In this document: positions 52,126 through 60,650 of the stretch, piece after piece | Numbering within the stretch: position 1 is the stretch's first letter | Layout of the letters: every line of letters begins with the position of its first letter | Assembly (NCBI GenBank): GCA_023386955.1 | Contig: JAEWIS010000011.1 | Location: 1 to 64,000 of the forward strand | Origin: Bacillota bacterium | GTDB lineage: Bacteria > Bacillota > Bacilli > Paenibacillales > NBRC-103111 | DNA: 64,000 bases | Direction of reading: 5' to 3' | Notes under the pieces: generated by a model | What the model was told of the DNA's origin: nothing | Seen by the model: the letters and a program-made list of their open reading frames with translations, nothing else | The model's database searches: none | Position numbers and translations under genes: made by a program

Positions 52126-53379
52126 ATGTACAAATTAATCATTGCCGATGATGAGGAGATCATCCGCAGCGGGCTCAAGGATATCGTCAACTGGCAGAGG
52201 CTGGGCTTTGAAATTGCAGGAACGTTCGCAGACGGACGCGAGGTTATTGCCTTTCTGGAGGATAACCCCGTTGACGTGGTGCTGAGTGATATCAAAATGA
52301 CCTTTGTCTCCGGCATGGAGGTAGCCCGGTACATCTTAGAACGTGAACTGCCAACCAAGGTGATGCTGATCAGCGGCTTTCAGGAATTGAATTTGGCCAT
52401 GTCCGCCATTAAATTCAAGGTTCAGGATTATATATTGAAGCCAATCGATTTGGATGAACTGACGGCCGCTTTAAGGAAAATGCGGGAGCTGCTGGATAAG
52501 GAGGGCCGTTCACTCCAGGCTCAAGCCGGAGCCAACCTAATGGAGCATAGGCTCAGTGCTGTCAAGGATCATTTTTTTGACCGGCTGCTTGCGGGTTCTG
52601 TGGAAAAACAGGAGGATTTAGAGAGTTTATTCAATGTAGTTTATCCGGGACTCCGATTCCAACAATGTGCCTGCTTTTGCATCGAGCTTCTCATGGAGGA
52701 GGATATACCTTTGCACGAGAAGCATTCTTTTCTGGCGGACGGTGGTTTCCTCAAAGCCTGCCATAGCTTTGACGGTGCAGATTCTACAATAGACTATCAC
52801 TTCACTTCAAAGGATAATAAACTGTTTCTCGTCACAGGTCTGAGCTTGGACAATCCCTCGGCAGAGGATATGCTGAAGCATGTGAATACCTGGGGCAGCC
52901 GTCTTGCCGCTTACCTGGTCCGGATGTTTCCTGACCGGCTCTTTTCCCTCCAAGCGCCGCGTCTTTTCAACGGGATTCCTGCTCTCTTGGAGAATCTGGC
53001 ATGCCTGTCTGATGAAGGCGTTTCTGCGGAGCCGGATGTCATCGAGCAGGCCCGGCAGTATATCGTGGAGCATATTACAGAACCCCTCTCCCTGGAGGAG
53101 CTGGCAGAGCGCTTCTACCTGAGCCCGTATTATTTCAGCCGGATGTTCAAGGCCAGAACCGGTGAGAACCTGATTGATTTCATGATCCGCTATAAGATGG
53201 AAAAAGCCATGGAGCTTCTGAAAAATCCCCGGTATAAGGTATATGAGGTCAGTCACATGGTGGGTTATAAAAGCGAGCGTTATTTTTCTAAAACCTTCAA
53301 GAATTATACAGGCTTCACGCCCCATGCTTACCGTTCACGACTTCTGGCCGGACGGGGACCGGAAGGTAGCAAACCATGA
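52126..53379 (+). CDS. YesN-family response regulator with AraC-type DNA-binding domain
   Basis: 417 residues, shorter than the paralogue at 20.8 kb. The receiver has DDE at 8-10 and phospho-acceptor D55 (VVLSDIKMT); the C-terminal HTH_18 domain reads LEELAERFYLSPYYFSRMFKA and YEVSHMVGYKSERYFSKTF. The ATG at 52126 with GAGG 8 nt upstream is preferred to the GTG three codons earlier. It is transcribed divergently from the third importer operon and overlaps the kinase gene by four bases, so it is the likely activator of that operon. Confidence 0.93.
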   Translation: MYKLIIADDEEIIRSGLKDIVNWQRLGFEIAGTFADGREVIAFLEDNPVDVVLSDIKMTFVSGMEVARYILERELPTKVMLISGFQELNLAMSAIKFKVQDYILKPIDLDELTAALRKMRELLDKEGRSLQAQAGANLMEHRLSAVKDHFFDRLLAGSVEKQEDLESLFNVVYPGLRFQQCACFCIELLMEEDIPLHEKHSFLADGGFLKACHSFDGADSTIDYHFTSKDNKLFLVTGLSLDNPSAEDMLKHVNTWGSRLAAYLVRMFPDRLFSLQAPRLFNGIPALLENLACLSDEGVSAEPDVIEQARQYIVEHITEPLSLEELAERFYLSPYYFSRMFKARTGENLIDFMIRYKMEKAMELLKNPRYKVYEVSHMVGYKSERYFSKTFKNYTGFTPHAYRSRLLAGRGPEGSKP

Positions 53380-55154
53380 TCCCGGGTTTGGCTGGAATCA
53401 TGCGGCGGCTGAAGGAGCGGGGCTTCGGCACAATTTTCTTCCGCAATTTGGCACTGCTTTCCGTCCTTATCGTGCTTCCGATTGTACTGGTAGCGGGTGT
53501 GGCGGCCCTCTCCTTCTCCGCCTTCATCAAGAGCGAAATCATTTCCTACAGCTACAAGTCCGTACAGGGCTACAAGGATCTGACCGAATCCATGATCGCC
53601 GACTATATGGTTCAATCCCACTATCTGAGTAATGATTCCGATATTGAGCTGTTTCTGCTGCGCAAAAGAGGTGAAGAGGCCTACTATGACCGCAATGCAA
53701 TATTTAAATCTATCGCTGCTCAAATGAGCATAAAAGATTATCTGGACAGCATTTATATCTATTCCAATAAAAGCGGAGCACTCATCTCCAATTATGGGGA
53801 AAGCGACTACAGTGTTTTTTTCGACCATAGCTGGATGGAGGAATACCAGTCCAACACCATCCCCGGCCGGTTCTGGTGCACCTTCCGGACAGGCTTGAAC
53901 AATCAGAATCAGCCTACTCCCATGCTGTCCATTTATAAAGCCTTGGGTACCCTGAATGACAATCAGGGTGTGATTGTGTTTAATATCAACTTTGGGAAAT
54001 TCTCCAAGCAGTTTGCCGGGCAGCGGGAGGCCAATGACACTGCGCTGCTTCTTGTGGATGCCAACAGCAAGGTGCTGGCAGACATCTGGAGGGAAGGTCC
54101 TCCGGATATTCCCTCTGGAGTTTTGGCCGGTCTGGATGAAGGCCGTTCCTATATGGAATCCGGCAGCGCTATTTATTATAAGGAGCCGTTACGCTACACG
54201 GATTGGCAGTACATCCTCCAGGTTTCCAAATCCATGTACCATCAAAGCGTCCGCTCCCTTCAAGGGTGGATGCTGCTCATTCTTGCATTGTGGCTTATGG
54301 CAACAGTGGTTATCGCCATCTTAATCTCCCGGCGGATTTACCGGCCCGTCCGCAAAATCCTCGGTGCTGTGGGGGCCTTCGTCCCGCTTGCCGAGGAGAA
54401 CCCTTCACTGCAAAAGGATGAGGAGGCCTTTATCATCCATACCATCCAGAAGGTGCTTAAAGAAAACGAATCCGCCGGCGAGCAGCTGGCAAAGCGGATT
54501 GCCATGCTGAAAAAAGCCCAATCCATCGCTCTCCAATCCCAGATCAATCCCCACTTCCTGCATAACACTCTGGATACCATAAACTGGTCGGCCATGCGGC
54601 TGACGGGAGGCAAAAATGAAACCTCCACTATGATTAATCAATTAGCGGCTATGCTGCGGTATTCTCTAGAAAACGCCGATGCTCTGGTTCCGCTGGAGAA
54701 GGAATTGAAGCATATTCACACTTATCTGGATCTTCAGAAGCACCGGTATCAAAACAAATTCGAGGTAGAGTGGGACATTGCCGATGAGGTGAGGGGCTGT
54801 CTGGTGATCCGGATTATGCTGCAGCCCGTACTGGAGAATGCCATCTATCATGGCGTCAAGCCTCTGGAGGATAATGGACGCATCCAAATATCCGCACGAA
54901 AAAATGGGGAGAATCTGGAGATAAAGGTGAAGGATTCCGGGGTGGGCATGAGCCAGCAGAAGCTGCATAAACTGATTTCCCTCATGCAGGAAGCGGATAT
55001 CCGGGAAAAGGCCCATTTGGGTATTCCCAATGTGAACCAACGCATCCGGCTGTTCTTCGGAGCAGAATACGGCATTTCCCTTTCCTCCAAGGAGCAGCAG
55101 GGCACGGAAGTGTTGATCCGTTTGCCATACACCGAGGGCTCATTAATAGAGTGA
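53376..55154 (+). CDS. YesM-family sensor histidine kinase
   Basis: 592 residues. Membrane segments at about 23-47 and 296-319 flank an extracellular sensor domain. The His_kinase box LQSQINPHFLHNTLD has H393. A HATPase domain follows (MLQPVLENAIYHG, VKDSGVGM, HLGIPNVNQRI). The start ATG overlaps the regulator stop (ATGA), so the pair is translationally coupled. It likely senses the sugar taken up by the divergent importer. Confidence 0.93.
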   Translation: MIPGLAGIMRRLKERGFGTIFFRNLALLSVLIVLPIVLVAGVAALSFSAFIKSEIISYSYKSVQGYKDLTESMIADYMVQSHYLSNDSDIELFLLRKRGEEAYYDRNAIFKSIAAQMSIKDYLDSIYIYSNKSGALISNYGESDYSVFFDHSWMEEYQSNTIPGRFWCTFRTGLNNQNQPTPMLSIYKALGTLNDNQGVIVFNINFGKFSKQFAGQREANDTALLLVDANSKVLADIWREGPPDIPSGVLAGLDEGRSYMESGSAIYYKEPLRYTDWQYILQVSKSMYHQSVRSLQGWMLLILALWLMATVVIAILISRRIYRPVRKILGAVGAFVPLAEENPSLQKDEEAFIIHTIQKVLKENESAGEQLAKRIAMLKKAQSIALQSQINPHFLHNTLDTINWSAMRLTGGKNETSTMINQLAAMLRYSLENADALVPLEKELKHIHTYLDLQKHRYQNKFEVEWDIADEVRGCLVIRIMLQPVLENAIYHGVKPLEDNGRIQISARKNGENLEIKVKDSGVGMSQQKLHKLISLMQEADIREKAHLGIPNVNQRIRLFFGAEYGISLSSKEQQGTEVLIRLPYTEGSLIE

Positions 55155-55220
55155 GAGGCTGTGCCGCAAGCGCTCCGAAGAAAATAGCCTCTCCGTTGCT
55201 GTGCATGTTTGCCTTCCGCT

Positions 55221-55406
55221 CTAACGGAACTATATGACGCTTAGGAGTCAATAGTTGATGATTTTTTGCGCTAACGGAACCCAGAGACGCTTAGCGCGAG
55301 AAAGTGGGAGTGATATCCGCCGCCAGCTCCTTTAAGAGCCTCTCCGTTCCGTTAGCGCCGGTTTTCCTGCAATTTTGCCCGCTAAGTGCCGCAGAGTTCC
55401 GTTACA
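55221..55406. repeat. CTAACGGAAC..GACGCTTAG repeat cluster (2 direct, 2 inverted copies)
   Basis: Copies start at 55221 and 55271 on plus and are inverted at 55326-55359 and 55379-55406. They share the CTAACGGAA and GAGCCTCT words with the cluster at 16.1 kb. The gap 55155-55454 is otherwise empty apart from a weak hairpin (55153-55193) after the kinase gene. Confidence 0.75.
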
Positions 55407-55454
55407 GAAAAGCAGTTTTCCTTGACACCCTATAACGGGAAATCCGGCGTTTGT

Positions 55455-55486
55455 ACAAAAAAAGAGGCCCCAAAACCGGGCCTCTT
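55455..55486 (-). terminator. Intrinsic terminator of the stalk-domain gene
   Basis: Perfect 9-bp stem (55462-55470 with 55478-55486), 7-nt loop and a T-run on the minus strand, 17 bp after the stop codon. Confidence 0.8.
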
Positions 55487-55502
55487 CCTTGTCGTGTTAT
55501 CG

Positions 55503-56582
55503 TTATTCCGCTACATAATCAATGGCTGTATCAATGCCGATCATGTTCAGCTTGGCGTCCCAGGTGACGCCGATATTAAAGGCCTTGGCAATGTCCCGGA
55601 GTTTGAAGTAGTTGTTGCCGTTAATGTTGTAGGCGCCAAGCTCCAGCTTTTTACCATTGAGCATCAATGCGGAGCTGCTGGGAACAGCCTGTTGGTTTCC
55701 GGTCACGCCGGAGGCTTCCAGTTCGCCGCCAACCGCGGTATAAGCGGCTTCTGCTTTCAGGCTGATCGCATTGCTGGCTGCATCAAAACCCACCTCGAAT
55801 TGTTTGCCGGAGCCATTGATTGCTTTAGCCAAATCACGGAGCTTGAAGTAGTTGTTGCCGTCGATGTTATACGCCTCAAAAGCAACCTCCTTGCCGTTGA
55901 CCATTACCTTGGAGGCGGTGGGAACCGCGGCGGCCGGCTTCAGCTCCGGTTTGTTCGCAGGTTCCTGCACAGGTTCTTTAGCAGGTTCTTTAGCAGGCTC
56001 TTTAGCAGGTTCCTTCGCAGGCTCTTGGGCCGGTTCCTTCGTTGGCTCCGCTGCCGGCTGCCCGCCTGTTTCATCCGCCCAGGTCAGCTGTACAAAAAAG
56101 CTCTTTTTGTCGGCTCCTGGTTTGGCGGCATAAGCGATTTCATAAACGCCGTTCTGCTCCAGAACGGCAAAGTTGCCGGCGGACATAAAGTATTCACCGG
56201 ATTCCGGAAGCTTAGTCGTATATTTCGGGAAATCATCGTCTGTTTTGACGACATAATACTTCTCCATGAATTCCAACTCTTGGCCTTTGCCCAATTCAAG
56301 CTTCCCGTCCTTCAGCACAGCCTCCGGATAAAAGGTGATGCCCTGGTAACCATAATCGTCATATCCGTCGAAGAAAATGGAGCTCGACGAGTTAATGTGA
56401 ATGAGATCTGCAGTTCCATTAACTTTTTCCTTACCGACCACAGAGTGAATCGTAATCTCCTGATTATCGGAAACGCTTACAACCGTGCTCTCGTCCTCTG
56501 CAAAAGCAGGCACCACAGCAAATACTGACATCACTACCGCTACCAACAGGGACAACGACATTCGTTTGGGGCTAAATCTCAT
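55503..56582 (-). CDS. Secreted protein with two copper-amine-oxidase-N (stalk) domains
   Basis: 359 residues with a signal peptide (1-29, AFAED). The middle carries a run of AKEP tetrapeptide repeats (about 180-217). Two stalk domains follow, each with N(I/G)(D/N)GNNYFKLRD(L/I)AKA. These domains are common in Paenibacillus wall-associated proteins and are thought to bind cell-surface polymers; no enzymatic domain is visible. The N-terminal 170 residues match nothing I recognise. It stands alone, ended by its own terminator. Confidence 0.8.
   Translation of the reverse strand: MRFSPKRMSLSLLVAVVMSVFAVVPAFAEDESTVVSVSDNQEITIHSVVGKEKVNGTADLIHINSSSSIFFDGYDDYGYQGITFYPEAVLKDGKLELGKGQELEFMEKYYVVKTDDDFPKYTTKLPESGEYFMSAGNFAVLEQNGVYEIAYAAKPGADKKSFFVQLTWADETGGQPAAEPTKEPAQEPAKEPAKEPAKEPAKEPVQEPANKPELKPAAAVPTASKVMVNGKEVAFEAYNIDGNNYFKLRDLAKAINGSGKQFEVGFDAASNAISLKAEAAYTAVGGELEASGVTGNQQAVPSSSALMLNGKKLELGAYNINGNNYFKLRDIAKAFNIGVTWDAKLNMIGIDTAIDYVAE
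55955..56041. repeat. 12-bp in-gene repeats encoding the AKEP run
   Basis: The coding repeat GCAGG(T/C)TC(T/C)TTA recurs at 12-bp steps inside the stalk-domain gene. Such runs can expand or contract by slippage. Confidence 0.6.
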
Positions 56583-56731
56583 TTCTCATCCTCCATACGG
56601 TTAAATTTTCCAATCCTTTATTCCCTTCCATTATATAAGAAAAATGTTAACTGATCTATCTATAAAATTCCATTTTGTCTAATCTTCCAACATATTTCTA
56701 CATTTCATCCAACGGAATTCGCCATCTGCAA

Positions 56732-56763
56732 ACAAAAGCAAAAGAGGCGCCTGAATAGGCGCC
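56732..56763 (-). terminator. Terminator of the MFS gene
   Basis: Stem GGCGCC (56746-56751) with GGCGCC (56758-56763) and a T-rich tract on the minus strand, 23 bp after the stop. Confidence 0.55.
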
Positions 56764-56785
56764 CCAAATATGCGTAATGCCCAGG

Positions 56786-58048
56786 TCAAGCTTTCGGCTT
56801 TGGCCAGAAAAACCCCCGGAACAGCACACCCGCCACACCAATGGCGGCAATCACCAGCCCCAGGATGAAGAAGATGCGGGCTGGTCCTGCCATCTGTACC
56901 ATCCCTCCACCAAGCAGAGGAGCTGCAATCATGACGAACCCCAAAACGGTGCTTTGGATACCGAATACCCGTCCGGTCATATGCGGCGGCGTTTCCTTCT
57001 GCAGGCAATAATGGAAGGTGACCATAAACATGCCGTTCCCAAGTCCCAATACAAACCCCAATGCTAGTACAGGCAGGATAGAGCTGCCCACCGGAAGCAA
57101 ACCCAGTCCTCCGATTGACGATCCGATGAGCATATATCCCCCGCCCAGCTTCCAGCCATAACCGCCCGGACTATTCCGCTTGCTCAGAATGGTAATGATC
57201 AGAACTGCGCCTGCACCCGCAGCCGCCACCATCCAGCCCAGCATAGCCTCCTGGTCCGGGGCGATCATCCGAAACAGACTGGTAAATTGAAAATCCACCA
57301 ATTGAATGGCCATCGATCCTGCCAAGCCGAACAGCATCGTAAACAACAGCAGCCTGCTGCGGAAAATAAAGCTCCACCCTTCCTTCCACATGGCTTTCAG
57401 GGTTTGTTTTTCCCCAGTGGGGTCATCTTCCTTAGCCCCGGTGTTGGCCTGAGCAGCCTCCGCATTCCGGACAGTAAACAAAAGACCGTAGGAGCCGATC
57501 CGGAAGCAGGCACAGAGCAGAATGCACCATTGAGGGGACAAAAAGGACAACGCAAGTCCGCCAAGGAGCGGACCGGCCAGCTTTGAGCCCTGATTGACGA
57601 TTCCGTTCAGGGAGGTGGCCTGCAGCAGCTGGTCCTCCCTGACCAGACGGCGGGTGAGAGCCTGCTGCGCCGGCACATTCAAGGTAGAGACTGCCGCACG
57701 AAGAGCGATTACCGGAAGCAGCCACGCCATATTCGGCGCCAGCAGGATGAGCAGGGTCAGCACCGCCGTTGTCAAATCACAAATCCGCATCAGCTTCAGC
57801 TTGTTCAATTTGTCTGCAGCCACACCCGCGGCAGAGCCCAGCAGAATGCCGGGCAGGGCGATGGCTACGGGAATCAGAGCCAGCATCAGCGGGCTTACCT
57901 GCCACCGGTACCCGACCAGTACCTGAATGGCCAATACATCGAACCAATCGCCGAAGGCCGCCGCCGCGTAGGCGCTGTAAACCCGCACATACACCTTGTT
58001 GCGCAGCAGGCTTGCGGCCGGTTTCTCTTGCTGTAAAACCAATGACAT
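56786..58048 (-). CDS. MFS exporter (EntS/MFS_3-like)
   Basis: 420 residues, about 12 membrane segments. The MFS loop motif reads GVAADKLNKLKLMRI after segment 2. The text resembles MFS_3/EntS-type exporters rather than sugar importers. The start follows GGAGGAGAA. It lies downstream of a PhoB-type regulator, with a tandem 11-bp direct repeat in the gap, so it is likely controlled by it. Substrate unknown. Confidence 0.87.
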   Translation of the reverse strand: MSLVLQQEKPAASLLRNKVYVRVYSAYAAAAFGDWFDVLAIQVLVGYRWQVSPLMLALIPVAIALPGILLGSAAGVAADKLNKLKLMRICDLTTAVLTLLILLAPNMAWLLPVIALRAAVSTLNVPAQQALTRRLVREDQLLQATSLNGIVNQGSKLAGPLLGGLALSFLSPQWCILLCACFRIGSYGLLFTVRNAEAAQANTGAKEDDPTGEKQTLKAMWKEGWSFIFRSRLLLFTMLFGLAGSMAIQLVDFQFTSLFRMIAPDQEAMLGWMVAAAGAGAVLIITILSKRNSPGGYGWKLGGGYMLIGSSIGGLGLLPVGSSILPVLALGFVLGLGNGMFMVTFHYCLQKETPPHMTGRVFGIQSTVLGFVMIAAPLLGGGMVQMAGPARIFFILGLVIAAIGVAGVLFRGFFWPKPKA

Positions 58049-58120
58049 CGTCTTCTCCTCCGCATCCCAATAAAATCACTTTCCCCAATGAATGAGGCTA
58101 TGATCTTATCCTAGCGTTGG

Positions 58121-58142
58121 AATGTCAGAGGATTATCAGAGG
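58121..58142 (-). promoter_or_regulatory. Tandem 11-bp direct repeat, candidate PhoB-type operator of the MFS gene
   Basis: CCTCTGATAAT and CCTCTGACATT lie back to back on the minus strand (9 of 11 identical). OmpR/PhoB-type winged helices bind 11-bp direct repeats. The second copy would take the -35 place of a TAAGAT -10 at 58103-58108 with 17-bp spacing. Confidence 0.45.
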
Positions 58143-58153
58143 TGCTGTGGCCA

Positions 58154-59320
58154 TTACCGCAAAGCTTGCTGCATAGACGAATCCAGGGTCTGAAGCAGCT
58201 CATTCCCCATAAATCGCTCAAAAAAAGCATCATACATGCTTTTGTATTTGAAATAGAGTTTTTCGTCCATCCCAAATCTCTCCACATAATGGACAATCCG
58301 GTGCAAAGCATGAAGCTGCAGCGGGACGAATCCGCTTTTCTCCAAAATAGCCAGCCCTTCATCCAAATAACGTTCGGCATCCTGATGCTTGCGCTGCCTC
58401 AGCTTCCACAATCCCGTAGCAATCCGGAAGCCCCCCATTTCCCGCAAATAAGGCTTTTCAACCAATATGGAGGTTTCCAATCGGGCTGCCAGCTGTTCAA
58501 TCACAGCATCCCCGCTCTCTGCTACGATATGGGCAAACATTAGCGTAATAATCGCATATGGAAGAAAGGTGGAATAGTCCGGGTGTTCGGAAATGAATTG
58601 CTCCGTCAGCCTAAGCCGTTCCATAGCCTTCTCTATGTATCCGTCCAAAATGTATAAATCCACTATATTGAGAATTTCAAGCTCCGTGTGATGGTTTACA
58701 GGAAGGAGCCCCCGTTCAAGCACCGTCTCGCAGTATGCCATTCTTTGGCCCGAATCGCCGGTATACATATAGAAAAGAAGCAGGAAATAGAAGCGCGACT
58801 TCCAGGGATACTCCTCCGTCCGGAGCAGCCATTCCACATCCCCCTGGACAAAATGGAGATAAACCGCATAAAACGGGTCCAGCTCATAACCCAATACATC
58901 CTGCTGTCTGGCCAGGATCATCATGGAGCGGCCTTGGCCGTAGGTATGATACTTGCCGAATACATTCCGCATCGCCTGGTTCAAAGCCGGATCACGGGCG
59001 GCAGGAACCGTATCGTGCAAGCCTGTTTGTTCCTTCAAAACCAGACTGTAGCCCTGGCCCCGGACCGTCCGGATTTCCAGGCCGTGCAGCACGGACAGCT
59101 TCTTCCGAAGCCGGTACACATGGTCATCCACCGTCCGTTCCACGGGATACTCCATGGGCCATACCTGATCCAACAGCTGCTCCCGGCTATAGGCGCGCCC
59201 CTGATGCGAATAGAGAAACGCCAGCAGCGCATATTCCTTGGGAAGCAGCCGGATGGTCAGGCCCTCCGCCTCTACCTGGTACTGGACTTCATCAAAGCTC
59301 AAATGCATAATTGCACCCAA
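58154..59320 (-). CDS. OmpR/PhoB-type winged-helix regulator without receiver domain
   Basis: 388 residues. The N-terminal 105 residues form a Trans_reg_C winged helix (LLPKEYALLAFLYSHQGRAYSREQLL, DDHVYRLRKKL, RTVRGQGYSL). There is no phosphorylated receiver. The C-terminal 280 residues are helical, TPR/BTAD-like repeats. It is followed by the MFS exporter, with a direct-repeat operator in the gap. The start is TTG at 59320, with GAGG 7 nt upstream, or the in-frame ATG at 59308. It may be a SARP-like activator that responds to a ligand rather than phosphorylation. Confidence 0.75.
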   Translation of the reverse strand: MGAIMHLSFDEVQYQVEAEGLTIRLLPKEYALLAFLYSHQGRAYSREQLLDQVWPMEYPVERTVDDHVYRLRKKLSVLHGLEIRTVRGQGYSLVLKEQTGLHDTVPAARDPALNQAMRNVFGKYHTYGQGRSMMILARQQDVLGYELDPFYAVYLHFVQGDVEWLLRTEEYPWKSRFYFLLLFYMYTGDSGQRMAYCETVLERGLLPVNHHTELEILNIVDLYILDGYIEKAMERLRLTEQFISEHPDYSTFLPYAIITLMFAHIVAESGDAVIEQLAARLETSILVEKPYLREMGGFRIATGLWKLRQRKHQDAERYLDEGLAILEKSGFVPLQLHALHRIVHYVERFGMDEKLYFKYKSMYDAFFERFMGNELLQTLDSSMQQALR

Positions 59321-59461
59321 ATTGCTGCCTCATAGTCGTTATTCTAGCTCCTTCGCGGCTATCAAAATGTCCTGGATTTCCTCCAATCGATTTCACAGCT
59401 ACGAATAGAAGGTTTGATCCATACTCCATTATATCCAATTTTCACTGAAACGACAGGTCTG

Positions 59462-60649
59462 TTATTTACCTGCCTTCTTGCGGTTGGCAATATCCAGCCA
59501 CACGGCAAAAACAAGGATGCTGCCCTTCACCACATACTGCCAGAAGGACTCCAGGCCCATGAGGGACATCCCATTGTCCAGAGACGTCATGACCAATGCG
59601 CCGATGATCGCCCCGGTGATTTTGCCCGAGCCGCCCATTAAGGAGGTGCCGCCGATAACACACGCAGCGATGGCATCCATCTCCGCCATGTTGCCCGCCG
59701 AAATGGTAGCCGACGACAGCCGGGAGGTCAGCACAAGAGAAGCGATAGCTCCGAGCAAGCCGCTGAACAAAAAGACAACAAGTGTTTTGGCTTTGATGTT
59801 GATGCCGGACAGCCGCGCCGCCTCCAGATTGCCGCCGATGGCATAGATGTGACGGCCAAGGGTGGTTCTTGTAGCAATGAAGGAGAAGATCAAGGCCAGC
59901 GCAATGACGAAAATAATGGGAAACGGGATACCCTTATAGCTGTTTACTACCAGCACAAACGCGATGACCAGCAGGCTGGAGCCTGCCATTTTCAACAGAT
60001 CGATCTGCAAGGGGGCCACCTTGAACCCGTATTTCTGGCGGGAGCTGCGCTTGCGCAGGGTAGACCAGACCACCCCGGCCACCGCCACTGCGGCTAACAG
60101 CCAGCCGAAGCCTTTGGCAAAATAAGCATTGCCCATCATAGTAAAGTTCGTGTCGGAAATCGAGATGGTCATAGAATGGGTGACACCCATTAGCACACCC
60201 CGAAATACCAGCATCCCCCCTAGGGTGACGATAAAAGCGGGAACCGCCTTGTAGGCCACCAGCCAGCCCTGGAACATCCCCAGCACCGCGCCTGCAGCCA
60301 GAGTGCCGATAATCACCACACCTGTGGGCAATCCCCACCAATTGCTGAGAATAGCGGCGATGCCTCCGGTCAGCCCCACGATGGAACCAACGGACAAATC
60401 AATATGCCCGGCCACAATTACCAGCACCATACCGATGGCGAGAATGGCCGTCACCGACATTTGGGTGAACAAATTGGACAGATTCCGGGGTGTCAGGAAG
60501 GTATCATTCATCAGGCCGAACATCAGCCAGATCAGAACCAGGGCGCCTACCATGGTATACGCGCGGACATCCATTTTGCCGAACAGCGCTCTCTTCTTGA
60601 CGGGTTGGGTGACGGCGGACGGATCGGCCGTTTGGGTTATCGGTTGCAT
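59462..60649 (-). CDS. xylH: Xylose-type ABC importer permease
   Basis: 395 residues, about ten membrane segments of the CUT2/RbsC family (VLVIVAGHIDLSVGSIVGLTGG, ARLSGINIKAKTLV). It ends the xylFGH operon. Its ribosome site AGGAGG lies at the end of the xylG gene. The XylH assignment rests on family and gene order; other pentoses are possible substrates. Confidence 0.88.
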   Translation of the reverse strand: MQPITQTADPSAVTQPVKKRALFGKMDVRAYTMVGALVLIWLMFGLMNDTFLTPRNLSNLFTQMSVTAILAIGMVLVIVAGHIDLSVGSIVGLTGGIAAILSNWWGLPTGVVIIGTLAAGAVLGMFQGWLVAYKAVPAFIVTLGGMLVFRGVLMGVTHSMTISISDTNFTMMGNAYFAKGFGWLLAAVAVAGVVWSTLRKRSSRQKYGFKVAPLQIDLLKMAGSSLLVIAFVLVVNSYKGIPFPIIFVIALALIFSFIATRTTLGRHIYAIGGNLEAARLSGINIKAKTLVVFLFSGLLGAIASLVLTSRLSSATISAGNMAEMDAIAACVIGGTSLMGGSGKITGAIIGALVMTSLDNGMSLMGLESFWQYVVKGSILVFAVWLDIANRKKAGK

Positions 60650-60650
60650 G

